Below, one piece after another: positions 27,218 to 36,562 of a stretch of DNA of 64,000 bases. The stretch is from JAEYFP01 sp964566545 (GTDB taxonomy: Bacteria > Bacillota > Clostridia > Lachnospirales > Lachnospiraceae). The position numbers and the translations under genes were made by a program. Where the stretch lies: assembly GCA_964566545.1 (NCBI GenBank), contig CAZMIX010000007.1, positions 1-64,000 of the forward strand. The letters run 5' to 3'. Each line of letters starts with the position of its first letter. Positions within the stretch are counted from its first letter, which is position 1. The notes beneath the pieces were generated by a model. That model saw nothing but the letters and a program-made list of their open reading frames with translations. It was not told the DNA's origin and searched no databases.

Positions 27218-28276
27218 TCAGCCTTCCATAAAAAGGCGAAGCTCGTTTAACAACGCATCCATCTGTTCATTTGTGCCTATGGTAATGCGTAGATAGTTGT
27301 CAATCCGCGGTCTCTCAAAGTGGCGAACATAAATCTGCTTTGTTTTCAGATAAGTAAACAGCTCCTTTGCCGGAATACTTTTGTGCGACGCAAAAATGAA
27401 ATTCGTCTTTGAGTCTGTGCAGGTAAAGCCCAGCTTTGCCAATTCGGCTTTGCAGCGCTCTCTTGTCGCAATTACTTTTGCAAGCGTCTCCCTGAAATAA
27501 GCTTCATCTTCAACAGCCTTAATCCCCCAGCAAATTGCAGGCTGGTTCATCGTGTAAGAATTAATGGAAAATTTAACATCGTTTAAATACCGGATCAGTT
27601 TTTTATTTCCTACCGCAAAGCCGATCCGCATCCCGGCAAACGCCCGCGATTTTGAAAATGTCTGCACGACGAGCACATTGTCATAGTTTCTCGTAAGCCG
27701 CATTGCGGACTCCCCGCCAAAATCCACATATGCTTCATCGACGATAACGACAGAGTCTAAATTATGCTTCACAATCTCCTCGATCAATTCCACCGGTTCG
27801 CTGATTCCGGTCGGCGCATTCGGATTTGCAATGACAATACCGCCGTTTTCCTTATAATAATCCTCTTTTATCATCCTAAAATCCGCATCCAGAGGCTGCT
27901 GCTCATACGGAATGTCATAAACGTTGGCCCATACATCGTAAAAAGAATAGGTCACGTCCGGAAACAGTACAGGCTTTTTGGAATAAAAGAAAGTCAAAAA
28001 GCTGTTTGCCAGCACATCGTCCGAACCCACTCCGACAAAAACCTCATCCTTTTCAAAGCCATAACGTTCGGCGAGAGCCTCCACAAGAGGCTCCGCAGTA
28101 GTGCTCGGATACATCCTAAGCAGATCCGAATTGAGCGTCTCCAGTTCCTCTTTGATCAGCGGCGTCGGCGGATACGGAAATTCATTTGCATTTAATTTTA
28201 TAACCGTACCGGCTTTCTTAGGCTGTTCGCCCGGCACATAAGGCTCCACACGCCTTACATTTTCTTCCCAGCTCAT
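27218..28276 (-). CDS. hisC: Histidinol-phosphate aminotransferase
   Basis: 352 aa from the ATG at 28276 (MSWEENVRRVEPYVPGEQPK), which overlaps the upstream aminotransferase stop in ATGA and has GGGGA upstream. PLP fold-type I with LNANEFPYPPTP, VGVGSDDVL, NPNAPTG, and the Schiff-base Lys in VQTFSKSRAFAGMRIGF (near residue 220). In histidine synthesis it transaminates imidazole acetol phosphate. No other his genes are nearby, so a broader aromatic aminotransferase role is possible. Confidence 0.9.
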   Translation of the reverse strand: MSWEENVRRVEPYVPGEQPKKAGTVIKLNANEFPYPPTPLIKEELETLNSDLLRMYPSTTAEPLVEALAERYGFEKDEVFVGVGSDDVLANSFLTFFYSKKPVLFPDVTYSFYDVWANVYDIPYEQQPLDADFRMIKEDYYKENGGIVIANPNAPTGISEPVELIEEIVKHNLDSVVIVDEAYVDFGGESAMRLTRNYDNVLVVQTFSKSRAFAGMRIGFAVGNKKLIRYLNDVKFSINSYTMNQPAICWGIKAVEDEAYFRETLAKVIATRERCKAELAKLGFTCTDSKTNFIFASHKSIPAKELFTYLKTKQIYVRHFERPRIDNYLRITIGTNEQMDALLNELRLFMEG

Positions 28277-29469
28277 ATGTTTTTCCCCAATACCTCTCCG
28301 GCCAGTTCCGCAAACTTCGGAAGCGCATTGACAATCGTCTCGTATGCCACACAGTAGGCGATGCGCACGTAGCCCGGGCAAGCGAAGCTCGAACCCGGTA
28401 CGATCAGAATGTTATATTTTTTTGCCATTTCGCAAAATACTTTTTCCTCCTCAATGGGAGATTTCATGAACAAGTAGAACGCACCCTCCGGCTTCTGACA
28501 TGTAAAACCAAGCTTGATCAAGCCGTCATACAGCGTATTCCGGTTCCGTTCGTAGTAAGAAATATCGGTCTTTTCATCAATACATCTGGCCACCACAAGC
28601 TGGAACATCGACGGCGCATTAACATAGCCCAGAATACGGTTCGCTACGCTTGCCGCACCATACACCATTTCATAGTCCGTAACTTCGCTTGGAATCACAA
28701 GATAGCCGATACGCTCGCCCGGCAGAGACAGCGATTTACTAAACGAATAGCCGACAATTGTATTCGGGTAGTATTTCGGAATATAAGGAACCTCCACATC
28801 TCCGTATACAAGCTCCCTGTATGGTTCATCCGTCACAAGATAAATGGCCGTGCCAAATTCTTTTTCCTTTTTCGTGAGTATCCGCGCCATTTTTAAAATC
28901 GTTTCCTCTGAATAAATAACACCCGTCGGGTTATTCGGAGAATTCACGATAACACATTTTGTCTTTGCCGTAATCTTTTGCTCAAACTCATCGAGTTTCG
29001 GCTGAAAATCCGCCGTATTCGGAGAGATCACGACGAGCGTTCCGTCATAATTCATCACATAATTCCGATATTCGCCGAAAAACGGCGCAAACACAATGAC
29101 CTCGTCCCCCGGATTCAGCAGCGCACGGAATATGACATTCAATCCGCTGGCCGCACCAACCGTCATAATGATATTCCCTTGACCATAACTCGTTCCAAAT
29201 CGCTTGTTGATGGACTGTGCCACCGTTTCACGGACATTCTCAAAGCCTGCATTGCTCATATATCCGTGCAGATGAATCGGATTATCGTTATTGGCAAGAT
29301 CCACAATCGCCTCTTTAACTGCCTGAGGCGGCGCAACATTGGGATTTCCAAGACTGAAATCATAAACATTTTCAGCCCCGTAAAGCTTTGCAAGCCTTTT
29401 TCCTTCCTCAAACATGGCTCTGATCACAGAACTTCCATTTACCAGTTCTATCATTTTTTCTGAAATCAT
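28273..29469 (-). CDS. Pyridoxal-phosphate aminotransferase, aspartate aminotransferase type
   Basis: 398 aa. Class I/II aminotransferase: DFSLGNPNVAPP, MTVGAASGLNVIFRAL, VNSPNNPTGVIYS, the PLP Lys in VGYSFSKSLSLPGERIGY (about residue 236), and FACPGYVRIAYC with the substrate-carboxylate Arg. It likely interconverts aspartate and oxaloacetate or related amino acids. It is translationally coupled to hisC by a 4-nt overlap. Substrate preference cannot be settled from sequence. Confidence 0.9.
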   Translation of the reverse strand: MISEKMIELVNGSSVIRAMFEEGKRLAKLYGAENVYDFSLGNPNVAPPQAVKEAIVDLANNDNPIHLHGYMSNAGFENVRETVAQSINKRFGTSYGQGNIIMTVGAASGLNVIFRALLNPGDEVIVFAPFFGEYRNYVMNYDGTLVVISPNTADFQPKLDEFEQKITAKTKCVIVNSPNNPTGVIYSEETILKMARILTKKEKEFGTAIYLVTDEPYRELVYGDVEVPYIPKYYPNTIVGYSFSKSLSLPGERIGYLVIPSEVTDYEMVYGAASVANRILGYVNAPSMFQLVVARCIDEKTDISYYERNRNTLYDGLIKLGFTCQKPEGAFYLFMKSPIEEEKVFCEMAKKYNILIVPGSSFACPGYVRIAYCVAYETIVNALPKFAELAGEVLGKNI

Positions 29470-29491
29470 CGTTCCTTCCTCTTTCCGCTAT

Positions 29492-30508
29492 TCATTGTTT
29501 TTGAGTGAATACTTCCGCAATCGGAGAATCCGCCGGCAAAATCAAAATCTTTTCCGCGGAACCAGTCATACTCGCCTTGGCCGCATCCAAAGAGCGCACA
29601 AATGTATAAAAATCGCTCTTTGCTTCGTCCGAATAGGCACCGGACAAAATCCGCATGTATTCTGCTTCGCCTTCCGCCTTAAGCTGCTCAGCTTTGGCCT
29701 CAGCCTCCGAAAGCATAATGGATACCTCTTTATCTGTCGTATTCTGAATCATCTGTGCCTGAGAAGCACCTTCCGCCGTATACTGGGCGGCTATGTTTTC
29801 GCGTTCCGAAATCATACGGGTATAAACGGCCTGCTTGTTATCATCCGGCAGATCCAGCTTCTTTACTTCCACCGTCATGATTTCGATGCCATACTGCTCA
29901 TAGACCGCTCCGATATGCTCCATGATCTCGTCAGTCAGCGACTTGATCTCAATTTCTTCCGCAGATTCCTCAATCACAAGATCATTGGACTTTACGCCTT
30001 CTTCCTCCGCTACAATATCGGTAATCATCATTTTACCGTCACGGCTCTTAATGACCTCATCTTGTTTCATATTCGATATTGTATTTTTCATTGCATTATA
30101 TACAATTGTGTCGATCCGGTTTTCCGCATTTGTGATGGAATAGCTCAAGGTCTGGGCAAATTTCAGCGGATCAGTCACACGCCACAGCACGTAGCTGTCG
30201 ATGATCATCGATTTCTTATCGGAGGTAATGACATCCGACGCCGGCAGGTCATACAACAGAATTTCTCTGGGAATCGTATCCACCGACTCGATAATCGGGA
30301 TTTTAAAATATAGCCCCGCGCTCGAAATCGTGCGCTCCACACGCCCAAACTGACGTATTAATTTATATTCATTTTCATGACATATGACAACTGATGAGGT
30401 TGCCGTAATAAACAAAAATAGCAGGACCACCCATATGATCCATGATTGACCACGTTTTTCTTTTCTTTTCGGCATTCCTTCCGAATTAAACCGCTCTGCT
30501 TCCGTCAT
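29492..30508 (-). CDS. hflC: SPFH-domain protein HflC
   Basis: 338 aa. A cytoplasmic N-terminus, one transmembrane helix (residues 24-44, WIIWVVLLFLFITATSSVVI), then the SPFH/band 7 domain (RQFGRVERTISSAGLYFKIP, DKKSMIIDSYVLWRVTDP) and a long Ala/Glu-rich coiled coil (EAEAKAEQLKAEGEAEYMRI). HflC pairs with HflK in a membrane cage around FtsH in characterised bacteria. It lies directly after hflK (11-nt gap). The segment ERENIAAQYTAEGASQA matches the HflC-specific region. Confidence 0.93.
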   Translation of the reverse strand: MTEAERFNSEGMPKRKEKRGQSWIIWVVLLFLFITATSSVVICHENEYKLIRQFGRVERTISSAGLYFKIPIIESVDTIPREILLYDLPASDVITSDKKSMIIDSYVLWRVTDPLKFAQTLSYSITNAENRIDTIVYNAMKNTISNMKQDEVIKSRDGKMMITDIVAEEEGVKSNDLVIEESAEEIEIKSLTDEIMEHIGAVYEQYGIEIMTVEVKKLDLPDDNKQAVYTRMISERENIAAQYTAEGASQAQMIQNTTDKEVSIMLSEAEAKAEQLKAEGEAEYMRILSGAYSDEAKSDFYTFVRSLDAAKASMTGSAEKILILPADSPIAEVFTQKQ

Positions 30509-30519
30509 CTGCTCTCCTC

Positions 30520-31527
30520 CTATTGTGTAAATGAGTCTAACGGCAGTATTTCCTGCATGTTGTCGCCGTCCGTACCCTGAATGATAATCTTTATATCAGG
30601 CAGTATCTCCTCCATCGTCTCGTAAAACATACGCTGCTTTGTGATCGTCGGGTATTTCACATACTCTTCATATGTGGAATTAAATCTGGCAACCTGCCCT
30701 TCCGCCTCATTGATACGCGCCTGCTTTTGTGCTTCAGCGTCCTGCAAAACCTTGTCGGCACGAGCCTCTGCGCTCGGTATCTGCTCGTTTCTATATTTAT
30801 TCGCATTATTTAAGGAAGTTTCTTTCCCTTGCTTTGCCGTCTCCACGGATTTAAACGCGGTAATAACCTCCTCCGTCGGCGGCTCCGCATCCTGTATTGT
30901 AATGTTAACAAGCTGAATGCCAATGTCCAGCAATTCCAGCTTTTCCAGTATTATTTCCTTGATATTTGCCTGAATCTCATTTTTTCCGGTCGTCAGCACC
31001 GCGTCAACACCATAAGAGCCTATTGTCGTCCTTATACAGTTCTGTGCGATGTTCGTTAAAATCTTCTTCGGATCCTCCGAAGCATAGAGTGCCTTCACCG
31101 GATCGGTAATGCGGTATTCCGCATAAAAATCGATTTTAATGAAGTTGTAGTCAGAGGTGATCATCATCCCCTCCTCCTCGTCCTCGGCGCCGTTATAATT
31201 ATACTCATAGTCGCTCGTATAGCCGATCGCAAAACCCTGAATCGTCGTATTGACCTTGCTCACAGTCTGCACGAACGGAACCTTAAAATGGAGTCCCGGC
31301 TCCGTCACCGCCTTTGGCTTTCCAAACGTACAAATAACTGCCTGTTCTTCCTCCTGAATGGAATAAAAGGAGCTCGAAATTAATACAACTACGAAGAGAA
31401 CAAGCAAGACAATACCAACTACCCGAAGCACGCTCCCCTTCAAAGGCGTACCGCCGCCATTTTTGGATCTTTTTTCTCCCTTAAAGGCACGAAATCCGCC
31501 ATTTTTACCAAATTCATCAAATGCCAT
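30520..31527 (-). CDS. hflK: SPFH-domain protein HflK
   Basis: 335 aa. A Gly/Lys-rich N-terminus, one transmembrane helix (about residues 32-52), an SPFH domain (IQEEEQAVICTFGKPKAVTE then PGLHFKVPF), ITDPVKALYASEDPKKILTN, and a C-terminal coiled coil with DAEAQKQARINEAEGQVARF. The order hflK-hflC is standard. The start at 31527 sits 2 nt after the GGDEF-EAL stop, so translation is probably coupled. Confidence 0.93.
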   Translation of the reverse strand: MAFDEFGKNGGFRAFKGEKRSKNGGGTPLKGSVLRVVGIVLLVLFVVVLISSSFYSIQEEEQAVICTFGKPKAVTEPGLHFKVPFVQTVSKVNTTIQGFAIGYTSDYEYNYNGAEDEEEGMMITSDYNFIKIDFYAEYRITDPVKALYASEDPKKILTNIAQNCIRTTIGSYGVDAVLTTGKNEIQANIKEIILEKLELLDIGIQLVNITIQDAEPPTEEVITAFKSVETAKQGKETSLNNANKYRNEQIPSAEARADKVLQDAEAQKQARINEAEGQVARFNSTYEEYVKYPTITKQRMFYETMEEILPDIKIIIQGTDGDNMQEILPLDSFTQ

Positions 31528-31529
31528 TT

Positions 31530-33227
31530 TTATTCCTCCGTTTTATGTTGATAGATTCCCTCATAACTGCCCCTGCTCAGACGTTCTTCAAATTCCTCGA
31601 GCGGAAGCGGTTTGTCAAACAAAAATCCCTGCGCCATATTGCAATGGATTTCCTTTAAAAACTCAACCTGCTCGACCGTTTCCACTCCCTCCATGATAAC
31701 ATCAATATCTAAATCCTGCACCATGTGAACAATATTGTTAATGACAATCCGCTCCCGATCCGAAACATTCTCCGCATCAAGAAGCGACTTGTCAATTTTT
31801 AAAATGTCAAAGGATAGGTTTGTCAGCAGACTGAGCGAGGAATACCCCGTCCCGAAATCATCCATCGCCGTAGCGATTCCATAATTTTTCAACTCTTCCA
31901 GCGCCGAGGCAAGCATTGTGCTGTCATCCCAGTCGGCGCTTTCCGTGAACTCAATTTCAATATATTTTACCGGAATCATAAATTCCTTTAAGATTTTGAC
32001 GATATCGTTCGTAAAATGCTCGTTCAGCAAATGCATTCTGGAAAAGTTGACCGAGGTTTTTACTACATCCAAACCGTCATCCAGCCATTTACGCATGTTT
32101 TTGCACACGGTGCGTAGCACAAAAAAATCAATTTGACAGACAAATCCGTTTTTCTCAAAAATCGGAATAAACTCCGCCGGCGGGATAATCTTTCCGTTCG
32201 AACGCCAACGCACCAATGCTTCCGCACCAACGATACAGCTGCTGCTCAACTCGATTTTGGGCTGATAATATACAATGAATTCTCCGTCGCGCAGCGCATC
32301 CGTCATCCGCGCCTCAATATCCTTTTCTTTTAAGAACTGCTTGTGAATTTCCTCATTATAATAAACGACCGTCGAGCGTCCGCCTTGACAGGATATCGTA
32401 TACGCGGCCATCGCGTATTCAATCGGAAGCTGAACGTTCGTGTCCTCTTTTTTCATTTCATAAATACCAACGCAAAATGACACTTTTTGCTTTACCTGCT
32501 CCTGATTGTAAACAAACGTGACCTCAAGCCCGGACAGAAAGTCCAAATACTGCGACAGATTGGAATTATGTACGACAACGATCAGATTGTCATTGACAAG
32601 CCTCGCAGTCACCTGCTCCTGTGATTGCGCAAGCGCGAATGCCTGCAGCTTTTTGGAAACCTGAAGCATGACCTGATTGCCAATTTCATAACCATATTTC
32701 TGGTTGATAATCTGAAGCTTATATGCTCTCATATATAAAATCGAGTACCGATAGGCAACCTCCTGATCGATTAGGCTCTGAATCGCATTTGTCAATCCCT
32801 TAAGATTAATCAGTCCCGTCAGGCAATCATGGACACTTGCATCCAAAGCTTCGTGGATATACCACATCCGCCCGATATACAAAATAATGAAGCGTGATAA
32901 ATTGACCATGTTCTGCTCGTCACTTTCATCCCACTCCCCGTCGCCATCCTTCCAAAACTCCAGCTTTGTGTCCTCCGGCATATGCGAAGTTTCTATTCGC
33001 TCCCAGTCCGGCGCATTCAACATCCGCGTGTCATAACGCTTATAAACGGTAATCGCTCTGTTTAACGGCTCATTGCAGGTTACACGAATCTGGCTGATCT
33101 GCATCACCTCCGACAAAACACCGATCGCCCTTGACAACGGCTCAACATCCTCTGGCCTCCCATTATAGACCTCCTTCAAAAAGCCTTCAATCGTATGATC
33201 AATCAGTAACTGATTTCTTCTCCCCAT
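31530..33227 (-). CDS. Degenerate GGDEF - EAL domain protein, probable c-di-GMP phosphodiesterase
   Basis: 565 aa. Residues 1-140 form an unrecognised sensory-like region. Residues 145-280 are GGDEF-like (HDCLTGLINLKGL), but the signature is replaced by RLVNDNLIVVV, so cyclase activity is unlikely. Residues 300-555 are an EAL domain with most catalytic positions: GAEALVRW, SVNFSRMHL, IEIEFTES, AMDDFGTGYSSL, ILKIDKSLL, IMEGVETVEQ and MAQGFLFDKPL. It should hydrolyse c-di-GMP. No transmembrane segment is visible, so it is cytosolic. It lies between the 150-aa unknown gene and hflK in one transcript. Confidence 0.9.
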   Translation of the reverse strand: MGRRNQLLIDHTIEGFLKEVYNGRPEDVEPLSRAIGVLSEVMQISQIRVTCNEPLNRAITVYKRYDTRMLNAPDWERIETSHMPEDTKLEFWKDGDGEWDESDEQNMVNLSRFIILYIGRMWYIHEALDASVHDCLTGLINLKGLTNAIQSLIDQEVAYRYSILYMRAYKLQIINQKYGYEIGNQVMLQVSKKLQAFALAQSQEQVTARLVNDNLIVVVHNSNLSQYLDFLSGLEVTFVYNQEQVKQKVSFCVGIYEMKKEDTNVQLPIEYAMAAYTISCQGGRSTVVYYNEEIHKQFLKEKDIEARMTDALRDGEFIVYYQPKIELSSSCIVGAEALVRWRSNGKIIPPAEFIPIFEKNGFVCQIDFFVLRTVCKNMRKWLDDGLDVVKTSVNFSRMHLLNEHFTNDIVKILKEFMIPVKYIEIEFTESADWDDSTMLASALEELKNYGIATAMDDFGTGYSSLSLLTNLSFDILKIDKSLLDAENVSDRERIVINNIVHMVQDLDIDVIMEGVETVEQVEFLKEIHCNMAQGFLFDKPLPLEEFEERLSRGSYEGIYQHKTEE

Positions 33228-33269
33228 TGTTATCTCCCACTTATTAATTTTGTAAGCGCCTTATCTTCT

Positions 33270-33722
33270 TCAGGCTGCGTAATGAAAAAACAATTCTTCC
33301 AAACAGGTCAGCGCCGTATAAAATATCTTTTCTCCGACGGCATCCTTCCAGCAAACAGATTTCCGCTTTCCCTCAAGCACATATTTGCTTAAAATACCTT
33401 TAAAAATATCGATATCCTGTATTTTGGCCTGTCTCAGCAGCCGTCGTTCATCCTCAAACGTCTTGATTTTATGGCGCGTATAAATGTAAGGATAATTCTT
33501 ATCCATGAACTTCGTCTTCTCCGCTTCCTTCACAAAGGCCAACAGTGTTGAATCATATATCGGTATCTGCATTTGCTTCGGACCGTTTTCTCCCTCATAA
33601 TAGCCTGCCACATCCTTTGACTCTTTCGTCAAAAGCCACGGCAGATATTTCAAAAGCCGTTCCACATCCCCGCGGTATTCGTCGATTATCAGCTCACGCG
33701 TTGTTTGTTGCTGACCATACAT
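33270..33722 (-). CDS. Conserved-looking hypothetical protein, first gene of the long minus-strand run
   Basis: 150 aa, soluble, no signal or membrane segment. Sequence features: RGDVERLLKYLPWLLTKESK, YEGENGPKQMQIPIYDSTLL, a YPYIYTRHKIKTFEDERRL stretch and a Trp/Cys-bearing KRKSVCWKDAVGEKIFYTAL. I do not recognise a catalytic motif. The ATG at 33722 has GGGAGGAGG 10 nt upstream and the gene is headed by a good promoter (TTTACA, 17 nt, TATAAT). It is followed by the EAL-domain gene after 42 nt, so it may work with that protein, but this is only positional. Confidence 0.75.
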   Translation of the reverse strand: MYGQQQTTRELIIDEYRGDVERLLKYLPWLLTKESKDVAGYYEGENGPKQMQIPIYDSTLLAFVKEAEKTKFMDKNYPYIYTRHKIKTFEDERRLLRQAKIQDIDIFKGILSKYVLEGKRKSVCWKDAVGEKIFYTALTCLEELFFHYAA

Positions 33723-33741
33723 ATTGAAAGATCCTCCTCCC

Positions 33742-33807
33742 TATTGCAGTTGTAATGTTGCAATATTGATTTTTTTTTATTATAATCTATACATGTCACA
33801 ATGTAAA
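33742..33807. promoter_or_regulatory. Overlapping divergent promoters with a palindromic operator candidate
   Basis: Plus strand: TTGCAA (33758-33763), 17 nt, TATAAT (33781-33786), reading into the membrane-protein gene at 33846. Minus strand: TTTACA (33807-33802), 17 nt, TATAAT (33784-33779), reading into the gene ending at 33270. The two -10 boxes share ATTATAAT. TATTGCA (33742-33748) and TGCAATA (33759-33765) form an inverted repeat that covers the plus-strand -35 box and lies in the minus-strand leader. Confidence 0.65.
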
Positions 33808-33845
33808 GTTGGGATTTAAGTACACTTAGCCCGCAAGGAGTTTTC

Positions 33846-35333
33846 ATGAAGCTTTTTTCTGATTCCAATCGAACGGCACGTTTGCAAAAAAGTCTGGAAT
33901 ATATCATTCTTTTTTTTGTTTCTATTGTATTTCTACTTGCATTTTCACTTTGGACAAGCCCTTTTTATCGTCATTGGTACGGCTGTGACGCTTCTTTTTT
34001 TTCCATGGTAGGCCGCGGAATTACAAAGGGTCTTGTTCCTTATAAGGATTTTTTTGATTTAAAAGGACCTTACTTTTTCTTTATCGAAGCGCTTGGTCAG
34101 CTTCTTCACAAGGATCGTCCCGGTGTTTTTTTGATTCAGGTTCTTTTTCTATTTTTTTCGCTCGTATTGATTGGAAAGCTCGCGGGACTTTACCTGTCAA
34201 AAAAAAGGGCTGCGGTTGTTCTTCTTGTTTTTTTACTAGCCCATATTTCCACTCTATGGGGAGGAAATACATTAGAGGAATTTTGCCTGCCGCTCAATCT
34301 GCTCTGCCTGTATCTTGTGGTAAAACACTTGAAAAAGGATGGTCTTTTGATCTGGCGGCTGCCCAAACACACTGCCATGATCATTGGTGCATGTCTTGGC
34401 ATCATTACCTTTTCAAAAATTACGGCGGCGGCTCCTGTTCTCGGAATAACGTGTGCTATTTTTTTTCTTTCAATCATCAACAAACAATATAAAGATTTTC
34501 TTTCATTCTTGCTTTTTTTCCTGCTGGGTATTCTTATTGCTATTCTCCCAATATTTCTTTATTTCGGATATCATGGTGCAATCGGAGAAATGCTTTACTG
34601 CGTATTTGCTTTTGCCTTTCGGCGTTCGGTGGATTTCTCCGAAGGCTTCAATATCATATGGGAAATTAAGCTCTCCGGCTGTATTTTTGCATTTTTGTTT
34701 GCCTGCCTGCATAGAAATTCTCTTTCTGATGCATTACGAATACTGTTAATCGGTATGTCGGCGGCGACTTATCTGCTTTTACATTTAGGAAATCCATTTA
34801 TCTATTACTTTACGACCGCATACCCTTCCCTTCTATTTGCTTTTATTTTATTCTTATCCGTTTATGATCCGCTCCTTATTTTCAAAGATATCCGGCAGGG
34901 CTGCTGCCTTTTTGCGCTCGGCTGCTATCTGTTTTATTATGCTTCCTGCAGTATGGACACGATTCATATTTTGCTTTATGAACGGGACAATCCCTATTAT
35001 GAGGAATATTATAAGGAAGCGGCCAATCTTGCCACGCTGATTCCCGAATGGGAGCGAGACAGCGTATTCTGCTTCAGCACGGATATGACTTGGTTTGAAG
35101 CAAATCAAATAATGCCGTGCTATAAATATCAGGTCAATTTACAGTTTTTTATTGCATTAGATCCGCAGATCGAATTGAATATCATTAGTTATTTAAATAG
35201 TACACCGCCCAAATGGCTCATAGTCGGTTCCAGCTTTCAAGACGATATTCCAAGCCTATTTGCACTTGTCGATCAAAACTATGAATGTGTTTCCTCAAAC
35301 AGCACCGGAAATTTATACTTGTTGAAGGAATAA
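33846..35333 (+). CDS. Polytopic membrane protein, GT-C (family 39-like) glycosyltransferase candidate
   Basis: 495 aa with about ten hydrophobic segments. The first extracytoplasmic loop has an acidic residue in FYRHWYGCDASFFSMVGRGI and then GLVPYKDFFDLKGPYFFFIE, which matches the layout of the GT39/ArnT-like fold where Asp residues in loop 1 are catalytic. These enzymes use polyprenyl-phosphate sugars outside the membrane. The soluble C-terminal part is short (about 110 residues, ending TGNLYLLKE). The base composition is more AT- and T-rich than neighbours, with many runs of T. It is a single-gene unit with its own promoter and terminator. Confidence 0.7.
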   Translation: MKLFSDSNRTARLQKSLEYIILFFVSIVFLLAFSLWTSPFYRHWYGCDASFFSMVGRGITKGLVPYKDFFDLKGPYFFFIEALGQLLHKDRPGVFLIQVLFLFFSLVLIGKLAGLYLSKKRAAVVLLVFLLAHISTLWGGNTLEEFCLPLNLLCLYLVVKHLKKDGLLIWRLPKHTAMIIGACLGIITFSKITAAAPVLGITCAIFFLSIINKQYKDFLSFLLFFLLGILIAILPIFLYFGYHGAIGEMLYCVFAFAFRRSVDFSEGFNIIWEIKLSGCIFAFLFACLHRNSLSDALRILLIGMSAATYLLLHLGNPFIYYFTTAYPSLLFAFILFLSVYDPLLIFKDIRQGCCLFALGCYLFYYASCSMDTIHILLYERDNPYYEEYYKEAANLATLIPEWERDSVFCFSTDMTWFEANQIMPCYKYQVNLQFFIALDPQIELNIISYLNSTPPKWLIVGSSFQDDIPSLFALVDQNYECVSSNSTGNLYLLKE

Positions 35334-35342
35334 ACACAATAA

Positions 35343-35390
35343 AACACGGCGCACTTTTGTTTTTTAGTCGCACGCCGTGTTCTGTTTTCT
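35343..35390 (+). terminator. Terminator after the GT-C-like gene
   Basis: AACACGGCG (35343-35351) pairs with CGCCGTGTT (35373-35381), followed by CTGTTTTCT. The loop is long (21 nt) and T-rich. Confidence 0.65.
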
Positions 35391-35492
35391 GCATGTTACT
35401 GCAAATTCATTTTGCTTTTCATGCAAGCAGACCCGTGTATTCTTTTATTTTTCATTACTCAAATACAGCGTTCAAAAAGCCCCTGCTTCCCC

Positions 35493-36374
35493 CTACTGTG
35501 CGGCAGTAGTATTCTTTCCTGTAAATGCATCTTTTAAGTTTGTTTTAAAGTTCTCATAATAGGCGGTAATTTTATCGTTCACCTCGCCGCCATTCTGAAA
35601 CATTCCTACATAATCGGACACGATTCCGGCCGTCTTCGATCCTGCCTGTTCGCCGCCTGCGAAGTCATTGTACTCTTTTAAATAACCTTCGCCAAGCGTC
35701 GTGCCGTTATCCAGATAGCTGTTTGCCGTCTTATTTTTTGCATCATAACCACCAGTAATTGCCTTATTCATAATCTGCTCATACATCTCATAAGCATATT
35801 GATTTGTTGCACCTTCCGGATAGTCATTCATCAGGTTTTCAAAGCCGGAGGCTCTGTTTAAAAGCTCTGTTACGGAAAGCTCATCACCCCCGCCCGTCGT
35901 AACGGACGGATTTTCCTGTTCTTGCTTCATCAAGTCAACAAACCGACCCATCTCGTCGGATAGATAACTTTTGTGTGCTCCCAGCTTCGAATAATCCAGC
36001 GCGGTTGCCTTTCCTGTATGGCTGATCAGACCTGCTACCATTTGGTCAGCTTCCTCTGCAGTTGCGCCTGAAATATTTTCGTCAATATAATTATATATAT
36101 CGTCCTGACTTCCCGCACCCTGCAGCATTGTGTTATAGCTGTCAAGAACTGTGTTTCCTGTTCCGTTGCCCGCCGTCGTATTGTCCGTCACATTGTTTGC
36201 CGTATCATCCGTCACGTCTGCGTCATTTGCACCAAGCCCCGCTTCATCCTGATTGACGTTATCATCCGCAAGTACCCCGTCATCCTGCGCCGCATCAGCG
36301 TTCCTGCCGCATCCCACTAATCCAAACGCTGCCAACGACAGCATACATACTAACACTGCCATCTTTTTTTTCAT
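35493..36374 (-). CDS. Putative lipoprotein of unknown function
   Basis: 293 aa. A lipoprotein signal peptide (MKKKMAVLVCMLSLAAFGLV) ends in lipobox LVGC with Cys at residue 22. Residues 25-75 are a low-complexity Asp/Asn/Thr/Gly linker. The remaining 210 residues are helix-prone and show no recognised motif (SYNTMLQGAGSQDDIYNYID; GGEVNDKITAYYENFKTNL). It is probably anchored to the outer face of the membrane. It is monocistronic, downstream of the DHH gene's terminator. Confidence 0.7.
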   Translation of the reverse strand: MKKKMAVLVCMLSLAAFGLVGCGRNADAAQDDGVLADDNVNQDEAGLGANDADVTDDTANNVTDNTTAGNGTGNTVLDSYNTMLQGAGSQDDIYNYIDENISGATAEEADQMVAGLISHTGKATALDYSKLGAHKSYLSDEMGRFVDLMKQEQENPSVTTGGGDELSVTELLNRASGFENLMNDYPEGATNQYAYEMYEQIMNKAITGGYDAKNKTANSYLDNGTTLGEGYLKEYNDFAGGEQAGSKTAGIVSDYVGMFQNGGEVNDKITAYYENFKTNLKDAFTGKNTTAAQ

Positions 36375-36434
36375 AATATCACTCCTTTATACCACATTTT
36401 TTTACACCAAAAGAAAACCTTCTCATCATGCAAA

Positions 36435-36471
36435 AAGATTGAAACAAAGTCAAACGCTCTGTTTCAATCTT
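36435..36471 (-). terminator. Terminator of the DHH phosphoesterase gene
   Basis: A perfect 12-bp stem (AAGATTGAAACA with TGTTTCAATCTT, arms 36435-36446 and 36460-36471). On the minus strand it is followed by a T-run (36436-36432). Confidence 0.8.
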
Positions 36472-36562
36472 ATTGTCCGCAAAATATTCTGTTTTATGCG
36501 CGCGTAATTTTGGTAGCACCAATCTGCTTTCCATCCGGCGATTTGCTTTTTTAAAGTTTCTA

